A stretch of 64,000 nt of DNA from CAYWMD01 sp964458575. Its GTDB lineage: Bacteria; Verrucomicrobiota; Verrucomicrobiia; Limisphaerales; JADLHS01. The translations under genes were made by a program, and so were the position numbers. The notes beneath the pieces are model-generated. The model made no database searches. It saw only the letters and a list, made by a program, of their open reading frames with translations, and had not been told where the DNA came from. Location: contig CAYWMD010000016.1 of NCBI GenBank assembly GCA_964458575.1, positions 1 to 64,000 of the forward strand. The letters run 5' to 3'. How positions within the stretch are numbered: position 1 is the first letter of the stretch; each line of letters begins with the position of its first letter. Below, piece by piece: positions 25,569 to 32,622 of the stretch.

Positions 25569-27428
25569 ATGTGCGGCATCGTAGGATTCATCGGTAAACG
25601 CGAAGCCTCGCCGCTCCTGATGGACGGCCTCCGGCGGTTGGAATATCGCGGCTACGACTCGGCGGGCATCTGCACCCTCGATCACGGTGGTTTGCATCTG
25701 CGCAAAACCGTGGGTCGGGTGGCGGCTTTGACGGACTCCTTGCGCAAGCTGCCCGTGAGCGGCTCGCTCGGCATCAGCCACACCCGTTGGGCCACGCACG
25801 GTTTGCCCAGCGACGCCAACGCTCATCCGCATCTCGACGAATCGGGCCGGTTGGTGATTGTCCATAATGGGATCATTGAAAACTACGCGGAGCTTCGGCA
25901 CAAACTCGGTGAACGCGGCCACCGCTTCCGTTCCCAAACCGACACGGAAGTCCTGGCCCACCTCATCGGGCATCACCTGGACAAACTCGTTCTGCGCGGC
26001 GAACGGCCCACGCCGAAGTTGCTCACGCAAGCGGTGCAGCGCGCCACACAGGAAGCCGAGGGCACTTATGCCATCGCGGTTCTGCACGCCGACCTGCCGG
26101 ACCAAATGATCGGCGCGCGCCGAGGCTCGCCACTCGTCGTCGGCGTGGGGAAGGGCGAACAGTTTCTCGCCAGCGATGTTTCACCTATCGTCAGCCATAC
26201 GCGCAAAGTCATCTACCTTCACGACGGCGACGTGGTCCGGCTGACGCGCGACCGCGTCGAACTGTTTGCGCGCGGCAAACCCGTCAAGCGCGCGGTGAAC
26301 ACCATCAATTGGTCGGCGGAGGACGCCGAGATGGGACGTTTCCCGCACTACATGCTCAAGGAAATCCACGAGCAACCCAAGCGCGTGGACGACTTGCTCA
26401 AGCTCACGCTGCGTCCGCGTGATGGGACGGTGGAGTTCGAGGAAATGGCGTTGAACCGGAAGGAACTCGCACGCATTCACCGTCTCGTGCTCGTCGCCTG
26501 CGGCACCAGCTGGCACGCGGCGCTCGCGGGTGAATACCTGATCGAAAATCTGGCGGGCGTTCCGGTCGAGGTCGAGTGCGCCAGCGAAATGCGCTACCGC
26601 AATCGCCCGCTCGAAAAGGACACGCTCGTTGTCTCCATTTCCCAATCCGGTGAAACCGCGGACACGCTGGCCGCCATCCGCAGTGCGCGGGCCGAAGGCA
26701 TTCGCACGCTGGCCATCGTGAACGTTGTCGGCTCGACCATTGCGCGCGAATCGGACGCGGACATTTACATGCGCGCCGGGCCGGAAATCGGCGTGGCATC
26801 CACTAAGGCGTTCGAGATGCAGGTGTTGTTGCTCACGCTGCTCGGCATCGCGCTGGGCCGGTCGCGCGGAACTTTGTCCGCTTCCCAAGGCCGCAAACTC
26901 GTAAACGAACTCAAAACCATCCCGCGCAAAATCCAGCAGATTCTCGAGGGCGACGGCCACATTCTGCACATCTCCAAGAAATACTACCGCAGCACAGACT
27001 TTCTTTACATGGGGCGGCAGGTCAATTTCCCCATCGCGCTGGAAGGCGCGCTCAAGCTCAAGGAACTTTCCTACATCCACGCCGAAGGTTATCCGTCCGC
27101 CGAAATGAAGCACGGGCCGATCGCGCTGATCGCACCGGATTTCCCCAGTGTCTTTGTTGTGCCGCGCGACCCGATGTATGACAAGAACATGAGCAACATC
27201 GAGGAAATCAAGGCGCGCAAAGGCCCGATCATCGCCGTGGCCACCGCCGGCGACAAGGAAGTCGCTCGCAAGGCCGACGACGTAATTTACATCCCGCGCA
27301 CGTTGGACTGGCTTTATCCACTGCTGACAGTTATTCCCCTGCAACTGCTCGCCTACCACATCGCGGTCCTGCGCGGCTGCGACGTGGACAAGCCGAGAAA
27401 TCTCGCCAAGAGCGTGACGGTGGAATGA
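25569..27428 (+). CDS. glmS: Glutamine--fructose-6-phosphate aminotransferase
   Basis: GlmS makes glucosamine-6-phosphate from fructose-6-phosphate and glutamine, the first step to UDP-GlcNAc, peptidoglycan and lipid A. The mature N-terminal cysteine nucleophile is in MCGIVGFIG. The Ntn-type glutaminase domain includes RRLEYRGYDSAGIC. Two SIS isomerase domains follow, with SISQSGETADTLAAI and the C-terminal DKPRNLAKSVTVE. The 619 residues are the expected size. The start is ATG 25569. The gene precedes a toxin-antitoxin-like pair fused to kdsB. No glmS ribozyme is visible in the short upstream gap. Confidence 0.97.
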   Translation: MCGIVGFIGKREASPLLMDGLRRLEYRGYDSAGICTLDHGGLHLRKTVGRVAALTDSLRKLPVSGSLGISHTRWATHGLPSDANAHPHLDESGRLVIVHNGIIENYAELRHKLGERGHRFRSQTDTEVLAHLIGHHLDKLVLRGERPTPKLLTQAVQRATQEAEGTYAIAVLHADLPDQMIGARRGSPLVVGVGKGEQFLASDVSPIVSHTRKVIYLHDGDVVRLTRDRVELFARGKPVKRAVNTINWSAEDAEMGRFPHYMLKEIHEQPKRVDDLLKLTLRPRDGTVEFEEMALNRKELARIHRLVLVACGTSWHAALAGEYLIENLAGVPVEVECASEMRYRNRPLEKDTLVVSISQSGETADTLAAIRSARAEGIRTLAIVNVVGSTIARESDADIYMRAGPEIGVASTKAFEMQVLLLTLLGIALGRSRGTLSASQGRKLVNELKTIPRKIQQILEGDGHILHISKKYYRSTDFLYMGRQVNFPIALEGALKLKELSYIHAEGYPSAEMKHGPIALIAPDFPSVFVVPRDPMYDKNMSNIEEIKARKGPIIAVATAGDKEVARKADDVIYIPRTLDWLYPLLTVIPLQLLAYHIAVLRGCDVDKPRNLAKSVTVE

Positions 27429-27439
27429 GTTTTCGCCGC

Positions 27440-27468
27440 TTGCCGGAATCGGTCGGGTGAAGTATCAA
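27440..27468 (+). promoter_or_regulatory. Candidate promoter of the antitoxin gene
   Basis: TTGCCG (27440-27445) and TATCAA (27463-27468) are spaced 17 bp apart. The predicted transcription start falls on or beside ATG 27476, so the message would be leaderless. Each hexamer matches consensus at four of six positions. Confidence 0.45.
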
Positions 27469-27475
27469 TTTACGC

Positions 27476-27715
27476 ATGAACATCGTGACGCTGGATGCCC
27501 ATCTCGAAGGCAAGACGATTTGCCTGGACGAGCCTTTTGAGTTCCCGCCCGGCGCAAGATTGAAGATTACGGTTTTCACCGAGTCAGATGCATTGCTGGA
27601 AGCGGAGCGCCAGGCCTGGCGGGTAGCGTCGCAGACGGCTTTTGCCAGGGGCTACAGCGACGACGAGCCCGACTATTCCGACGCAGTAATCCTCGAACGC
27701 CCGCCCCGCGAATGA
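27476..27715 (+). CDS. Small antitoxin-like protein
   Basis: A 79-residue acidic protein. The N-terminal half (MNIVTLDAHLEGKTICLDEP) predicts a small beta DNA-binding fold. The acidic, flexible C-terminus (YSDDEPDYSDAVILERPP) is the kind that wraps a toxin. It overlaps the next frame, which begins with a PemK/MazF-like domain, by ATGA. That gene order and coupling are typical of type II toxin-antitoxin pairs. The antitoxin family itself is not recognised with certainty. Confidence 0.65.
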   Translation: MNIVTLDAHLEGKTICLDEPFEFPPGARLKITVFTESDALLEAERQAWRVASQTAFARGYSDDEPDYSDAVILERPPRE

Positions 27716-28797
27716 AAGAACGGGACGTTATCCTCGTCCCGTTGCCCCAGGCCAATGGCCAACGGAAACCTCGACCGGCGATTCTGTTGCGCCGCGTCCC
27801 GCCCTTCGGCGATTGGCTGGCTTGCGGCATCAGCCGGCAGATGCAAAACCGCGTTCCCGACCTCGACGAACTCATCTCTCCCCAGGATGACGACTTTGGG
27901 GCAAGCGGAGTGCGCAGCGCGTCGCTGATTCGCCTGGGCTTTCTGGCGGAATACGCACCCCGGGAAATGCTGGGTGTCATTGGCGAGATTTCGGCGGAGC
28001 GCCATCGCCGCCTGCTGGAACGGCTGTCGGCTTTTCTACGTCCCCGGCCCGCGAACATTCGCCGCGTGCTGGGAATGATTCCGGCACGCTACGCTTCGAC
28101 GCGCTTCCCCGGCAAGCCGCTGGCGCCCATTGCGGGCAAGCCGCTAATCCAACGAGTCGTCGAACAATGCCGCAAAGCGAAGTCGTTGAGTGAAGTAATT
28201 GTGGCGACCGATGACGCACGCATCGCCGATGCCGCGAAGAAATTCTGCCGGGTGGAGATGACGCGGGCAGACCACCCAAGCGGGTCGGACCGGATTGCCG
28301 AGGTCGCCGCGCGTTGCGAGTGCGACGCCGTGGTGAACATTCAAGGAGACGAACCGCTGATTGATCCTTTGGTGATTGATGCCGTTGCAAAAGCTCTGGC
28401 CGATTGCGAAATGTCCACCGCCGCCACGCCCATCAAGAACCCGGCGGAATACGACAATCCCAACGTCGTGAAAGTCGTTGTCAACGCGGCGGGCCGGGCG
28501 TTATATTTTTCCCGGCGCACGATTCCGTATTTGCGCGAGGCCGCCAGTGGTTCGGTGAGCGAACAGTTGGCGGCGTTTCCATTTTTGAAACATCTCGGCA
28601 TTTACGGTTATCGGCGGGAAACGTTGTTGCGGCTGGTGAAGTTTCCGGTGTCGCCGCTGGAGAACGCGGAGAAGCTGGAACAGTTGCGCGCGCTGGAAAA
28701 CGGCATCCCGATCGCCGTTGTAAAAGTGGAATACGACAGCGTGGGTGTGGATGTGCCGGAGGATGTGGCGCGGGTGGAGAAACTCTTAAAGCTGTAG
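27712..28797 (+). CDS. kdsB: PemK/MazF-like toxin domain fused in frame to CMP-KDO synthetase
   Basis: One uninterrupted 361-codon frame. Residues 1-113 (KERDVILVPLPQANGQRKPR, then PAILLRR) look like a PemK/MazF-type ribonuclease toxin. Residues 119-361 are a complete 3-deoxy-manno-octulosonate cytidylyltransferase, with IPARYASTRFPGKPL, NIQGDEPLIDP and SVGVDVPEDVARVE. KdsB activates KDO for LPS core synthesis. No stop codon separates the two parts. Separate KdsB could be made from GTG 28066, but no ribosome-binding sequence precedes it. The toxin part is coupled to the upstream antitoxin by ATGA. The stop codon lies inside a palindromic element. Confidence 0.85.
   Translation: MKERDVILVPLPQANGQRKPRPAILLRRVPPFGDWLACGISRQMQNRVPDLDELISPQDDDFGASGVRSASLIRLGFLAEYAPREMLGVIGEISAERHRRLLERLSAFLRPRPANIRRVLGMIPARYASTRFPGKPLAPIAGKPLIQRVVEQCRKAKSLSEVIVATDDARIADAAKKFCRVEMTRADHPSGSDRIAEVAARCECDAVVNIQGDEPLIDPLVIDAVAKALADCEMSTAATPIKNPAEYDNPNVVKVVVNAAGRALYFSRRTIPYLREAASGSVSEQLAAFPFLKHLGIYGYRRETLLRLVKFPVSPLENAEKLEQLRALENGIPIAVVKVEYDSVGVDVPEDVARVEKLLKL
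28066..28068 (+). other. Possible internal start codon for stand-alone KdsB
   Basis: A GTG in frame gives the N-terminus VLGMIPARYASTRF, close to the usual KdsB start. The sequence upstream has no purine-rich ribosome-binding site, so initiation here would need translational coupling or would be weak. Confidence 0.4.
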
Positions 28798-28864
28798 CTG
28801 CATTCGTGAGAATGCGGCCAATTGTTTTGCATGAAGTCAGCCGCGAACTCACGTTCGCAGCTAC
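28794..28864. repeat. 71-bp twin-hairpin element between kdsB and pyrG
   Basis: Outer arms GTAGCTGC (28794-28801) and GCAGCTAC (28857-28864) enclose two perfect hairpins, GCATTC-gtga-GAATGC and GCGAAC-tcac-GTTCGC, whose loops are mutually complementary. The left arm contains the kdsB TAG stop codon. The right arm ends 9 bp before the pyrG start. Length and layout equal those of the element at 6624-6694. Confidence 0.85.
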
Positions 28865-28873
28865 GAAATACAG

Positions 28874-30487
28874 ATGAAATACATCTTTGTTACCGGCGGT
28901 GTGGTGAGTTCCCTTGGCAAGGGTCTGACGGCGGCGTCCCTCGGCACGTTGCTCGAAAACCGCGGCCTCAAGGTCGCGCTGCAAAAATTCGATCCCTACC
29001 TCAACGTGGACCCAGGCACAATGAGCCCGTTCCAACACGGCGAGGTCTATGTGCTCGACGATGGCGCGGAAACCGACCTTGACCTCGGCCATTACGAGCG
29101 TTTCACCAGCACGAAACTTTCGCGGTTGAACAACCTGACCAGCGGCCAGGTTTATCAGACCGTGCTCAACAACGAACGCGAAGGGAAATATCTCGGCAAG
29201 ACCGTCCAGGTCATCCCGCACGTCACCGACGAAATCAAACGCCGCATCCACGTCCTCGCCGAGCACAGCAAGGCCGACGTGATCATCACCGAAATTGGCG
29301 GCACGACCGGCGACATCGAAGGGTTGCCGTTCCTTGAAGCCATCCGCGAATTCGCGCTCGAAGCCGGCATCGGCAACACCTGTTTTGTTCACGTCACCTA
29401 CGTCCCATTCATCAAAGCCGCGGGTGAACTCAAGACCAAGCCCACCCAGCAATCCGTCGCCAAGCTGCGTGAAATCGGTATTGCACCCCACATGATTGTC
29501 TGCCGGTGCGAGCAACCCCTCGCCAAGGAACTGCGCCAGAAAATTTCGCTATTTTGTAACGTGCCGGTCGAGGCCGTCATCGAGGAGCAGGACGTCGAAC
29601 ATTCGATTTACGAAGTCCCGCTCATGCTCCAACGCGAGCGCGCCGACGATCTCGTTTGCAAGCTGCTCCATCTCGACGTGCCGCATCCGGACATGACGCA
29701 CTGGCAGGAGATCATTCGTAAACTCATCGCCCCGCAACATCGCGTGCGCATCGGCGTTGTGGGCAAATACATCGGCCTGCAAGACGCCTACAAGTCGGTC
29801 TATGAAGCCATCATGCACGGCGGCGTGGGCAACGATTGCGGCGTGGAAATCGTGCGCGTGGACTCCGAGGAAATCGAAAAGGACGGCCCGGATAAAATCC
29901 TGCGCGGACTGGGCGGCATCCTCGTGCCCGGCGGTTTCGGCGAACGCGGCATCGAAGGGAAAATCAAGGCGGCGCAATTTGCGCGTGAATACAAAGTGCC
30001 CTACCTCGGCCTCTGTCTCGGCATGCAAATCGCCACCATTGAATTTGCCCGCCACGTGCTCAAGCTGGAGAAGGCTCACTCAACCGAGTTCGACCCGGAC
30101 ACACCGCACCCCGTCATCGCGCTCCTCGATGCGCAGAAAAAGGTCACCAAGAAGGGCGGCACGATGCGTTTGGGTGCGCAGCCGTGTCAATTGGCTGTCG
30201 GTTCGCGCGCTGGCCGGCTCTATGGCTCGTTTGTCGTCAACGAACGCCACCGCCACCGCTACGAATTCAACAATGCCTACCGGGAGAAGTTTGAGAAAGC
30301 CGGTTTTGTGTTCAGCGGCCTTTCGCCGGATGCCAAACTCGTGGAAGTGATCGAACTGAAAGACCACCCGTTTTTCATCGCCAGCCAGTTCCATCCGGAG
30401 TTTCTCAGCAAGCCGCACCAACCGCATCCGCTGTTCAAAGGCTTCATCGCCGCGGCACACGAGCAGATGCACAAGAAGCCGCTGTGA
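28874..30487 (+). CDS. pyrG: CTP synthase
   Basis: PyrG converts UTP to CTP using glutamine and ATP. The 537-residue protein has the N-terminal synthetase domain (KYIFVTGGVVSSLGKGLTAA, QKFDPYLNVDPGTMSPFQHG). The C-terminal class I glutamine amidotransferase has its cysteine in LCLGMQIATIEF and its histidine and glutamate in FHPEF. The start is ATG 28874. CTP is the co-substrate of KdsB just upstream, so kdsB-pyrG is a functional pair. The last 50 bp of the gene recur, decayed, at 31192-31241. The nucleotidyltransferase gene starts within its stop codon (GTGA). Confidence 0.97.
   Translation: MKYIFVTGGVVSSLGKGLTAASLGTLLENRGLKVALQKFDPYLNVDPGTMSPFQHGEVYVLDDGAETDLDLGHYERFTSTKLSRLNNLTSGQVYQTVLNNEREGKYLGKTVQVIPHVTDEIKRRIHVLAEHSKADVIITEIGGTTGDIEGLPFLEAIREFALEAGIGNTCFVHVTYVPFIKAAGELKTKPTQQSVAKLREIGIAPHMIVCRCEQPLAKELRQKISLFCNVPVEAVIEEQDVEHSIYEVPLMLQRERADDLVCKLLHLDVPHPDMTHWQEIIRKLIAPQHRVRIGVVGKYIGLQDAYKSVYEAIMHGGVGNDCGVEIVRVDSEEIEKDGPDKILRGLGGILVPGGFGERGIEGKIKAAQFAREYKVPYLGLCLGMQIATIEFARHVLKLEKAHSTEFDPDTPHPVIALLDAQKKVTKKGGTMRLGAQPCQLAVGSRAGRLYGSFVVNERHRHRYEFNNAYREKFEKAGFVFSGLSPDAKLVEVIELKDHPFFIASQFHPEFLSKPHQPHPLFKGFIAAAHEQMHKKPL
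30438..30487 (+). repeat. 50-bp direct repeat, left copy (pyrG 3' end)
   Basis: The last 50 bp of pyrG, including its TGA, match 31192-31241 at 43 of 50 positions without gaps. Together the copies bracket the nucleotidyltransferase cassette like attachment-site duplications. Confidence 0.85.
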
Positions 30488-31032
30488 ACGAAATCGCCAC
30501 TATCGCCGAGCGCGCCGCAAAAAAGAATCTTCCGTTTTTGGTGGCGGGCGGCCTGGCGGTCGAGGTGCATGGGTATCAGCGAAAGACATTTGACGCCGAT
30601 TTGGTCATCCGCCGAGCCGACCGCGATACGTGGCTGGAATTAATGCGGGAGCTGGGCTTTTCCGTGTTCCGCGAAGGACCGGTTTTTTTGCAACTAAATC
30701 CTCCGGAGGGAAGCGACCTGCCGCTGGTGGATTTGATGTTCATGAACGATGAGACCTTCGGCAAGCTGACCGCCACAGCCGTTCCAAATCCGTATGGCCC
30801 CGACCTGCCGCGAATTGTCTCGCTGGAAAGTCTGGTCGCAATGAAATGTCACGCCATCCGCCACGGCCATGCAGGGCGGATTGTCAAAGACGCGGATGAT
30901 CTGATACACTTGTTTCTGGCCAACCGTCTCGACCCTGAAGCGGGCGAATGGCGGGCACTGATCCTGAAATTTGGCACTGAAGAACTCTATGAAAAAATCC
31001 GACACATCTGCAAAACCGGCAAGCGCACTTGA
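30484..31032 (+). CDS. AbiEii/MNT-type nucleotidyltransferase
   Basis: A 182-residue protein starting at GTG 30484, overlapping the pyrG stop by four bases. The polymerase-beta-like fold is indicated by LVAGGLAVEVHGYQRKTFDA followed by DLVIRR (GG and DxD-type residues). The later LVDLMF acidic strand and LESLVAMKCHAIR helix agree. Proteins of this kind act as nucleotidyl-transferring toxins or antitoxin regulators in AbiE and MNT/HEPN systems, or as housekeeping minor nucleotidyltransferases. A small gene overlaps its end by 44 bp. The pair is bracketed by the 50-bp repeat, suggesting a mobile cassette. Confidence 0.82.
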   Translation: MNEIATIAERAAKKNLPFLVAGGLAVEVHGYQRKTFDADLVIRRADRDTWLELMRELGFSVFREGPVFLQLNPPEGSDLPLVDLMFMNDETFGKLTATAVPNPYGPDLPRIVSLESLVAMKCHAIRHGHAGRIVKDADDLIHLFLANRLDPEAGEWRALILKFGTEELYEKIRHICKTGKRT

Positions 31033-31189
31033 TTTGGATTTTCCCGATTGGAGCGGGATGGACCGGTTCACGCCGAGACTTTCTCCAAAAGACGCGTTGC
31101 GGCGGAACGAGAAGTTGCGAAGCGCAACTTTGGCAAGGCCCGACGCGAAAGCGCGTGCATCAAAATGTGAAGTTGAATTTGTGCTGTAA
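30989..31189 (+). CDS. Small partner protein of the nucleotidyltransferase
   Basis: A 66-residue basic protein starting at ATG 30989, inside the 3' end of the nucleotidyltransferase gene. The segment LDLDFPDWSGMDRFTPRLSP is followed by a helical stretch (KDALRRNEKL) and a C-terminal VEFVL. There is no known domain. The overlapping order and tight coupling suggest it works with the nucleotidyltransferase, perhaps as a binding partner or antitoxin; this is inference. Its stop codon lies two bases before the right copy of the pyrG-tail repeat. Confidence 0.6.
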   Translation: MKKSDTSAKPASALDLDFPDWSGMDRFTPRLSPKDALRRNEKLRSATLARPDAKARASKCEVEFVL

Positions 31190-31191
31190 CG

Positions 31192-31241
31192 AAGGCTTCA
31201 TCGCTGCAACTCACGAGTAGATTCACAAGAAGCCGTTGTGA
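31192..31241 (+). repeat. 50-bp direct repeat, right copy (decayed pyrG 3' end)
   Basis: Seven substitutions separate it from the functional pyrG tail. One creates an in-frame TAG (CACGAGTAGATT), and four are C-to-T or G-to-A pairs. It ends with TGA at the same position as pyrG, so it is a non-coding relic of a pyrG terminus. Confidence 0.85.
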
Positions 31242-31254
31242 CCTGCAAAGGTCC

Positions 31255-32622
31255 ATGAAACGCAAATTCATCCGAGTCTTCCTGGTCCTGTTGATTTTTT
31301 TGGGATTGCCGCTCTTTGTTTGGCGGATGTATCTCGCACATGTCATTAGTAAACAGTTGGAGCAAATTCGCGCAGCCGGGCTGCCCACCAACGGCGAGGA
31401 ATTAAACCGCTGGTATCCCGCCGTGCCGGATAACCAGAACGCTGCGCTAGTTCTGACACAGGCGTTCGTCTTGCTCCACACGATCAACACCGATTCGGAT
31501 AAACGCGCCCAAGCAGTGTGGAAACTTAAGGACAAATTCCCGCGACGTGCCGACCAACTGACAACAGCGCAATTAGAACTAATTCGTTGGTTCGTTGAGA
31601 CGAACCGACTCGCAATGACAAAAGCCGAGGAAGCGCTCAAACTTACTTCATCTCGTTACCCCATTGATTGCACGCGCCTCATGAACACGGAGCTGCCGCA
31701 CCTTGCCCACTTGGCGAACCTGGCAGCGCTGAATCAATGTGATGCCGCCCTCGCAAATCTGGCCGGACGTAATGAAGATGCCACGGCGGATATTGTGACC
31801 GTCCTTGAACTGGCGCGGACGCTTGATGGCGAACCATTCCTCATCTCACAGCTTGTGCGGCTGATGCTGTTTAAGCGGGCGGCAGCAACGCTTGAAAACC
31901 GCGCGAATTCCAGCCCGCTCAATTCGGAAGAAATCACACTGCTCAATTCAGCCTTCATGAAATCCAACGTTGGGGACAGCGCGGTGCTGGGCTTGATTGG
32001 GGATCGCTCTGGGACGATTCCCTATTTCACGATCAGCAGGGAAGAGCTTGCAAGAATGCGACCATCGCCGGAAGTCGCCGATCGAGAAAAGTACTCGCCT
32101 TTGCCCTGTTATGGCCCAGCCATCCTCCGGTGGATCGGCTACTACGAGTTGGACTACTGCTCTTACCTCATCGGGATGAACAAGGCGCTCACAGTTCTGA
32201 GTAATCCTCCTCCACTTAATCTCAAAGCAAGCGGATATTTTGCCCGTGCCGGTGAAGATTCAAAGAGTCGGCAACGTACCCTCTCCGCACAAACTCTCTC
32301 CGGTTATGCCAATGTTGCCTCCCGCGCGAACGAGGCCGTCGCACAGCAGCGAATCACGCTGACGGCGCTCGCATTGGAGAGTTTCCAAAACGAGCATGGC
32401 AAACTGCCGGAGAAACTTGAGGAGCTTGTTCCGCATTTCCTGAAGGAAGTGCCGGAAGATCCATTCACGGGTCTCGACCTAGAATATCGCCGCACGGCGA
32501 AAGGTTACGTGATTTACAGCGTCGGCCCGGATCGCAAGGACAACGGCGGCTTAGAAAAGGCGAACAAAGAACAATCCGCAGACAGGAAGGCCTACGACAT
32601 CACATTTATTGTCGAACGATGA
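31255..32622 (+). CDS. Membrane-anchored hypothetical protein with pseudopilin-like C-terminus
   Basis: A 455-residue protein with one N-terminal transmembrane helix (FIRVFLVLLIFLGLPLFVW) and a long helical extracytoplasmic part. The C-terminal 70 residues (HGKLPEKLEELVPHFLKEVP, then DPFTGLDLEYRRTAKGYVIY and VGPDRKDNGG) resemble the tail of type II secretion major pseudopilins. This type of protein is common in Verrucomicrobia and Planctomycetes but has no assigned function. It is coupled to folC by ATGA overlap and begins just behind the decayed pyrG-tail repeat. Confidence 0.7.
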   Translation: MKRKFIRVFLVLLIFLGLPLFVWRMYLAHVISKQLEQIRAAGLPTNGEELNRWYPAVPDNQNAALVLTQAFVLLHTINTDSDKRAQAVWKLKDKFPRRADQLTTAQLELIRWFVETNRLAMTKAEEALKLTSSRYPIDCTRLMNTELPHLAHLANLAALNQCDAALANLAGRNEDATADIVTVLELARTLDGEPFLISQLVRLMLFKRAAATLENRANSSPLNSEEITLLNSAFMKSNVGDSAVLGLIGDRSGTIPYFTISREELARMRPSPEVADREKYSPLPCYGPAILRWIGYYELDYCSYLIGMNKALTVLSNPPPLNLKASGYFARAGEDSKSRQRTLSAQTLSGYANVASRANEAVAQQRITLTALALESFQNEHGKLPEKLEELVPHFLKEVPEDPFTGLDLEYRRTAKGYVIYSVGPDRKDNGGLEKANKEQSADRKAYDITFIVER

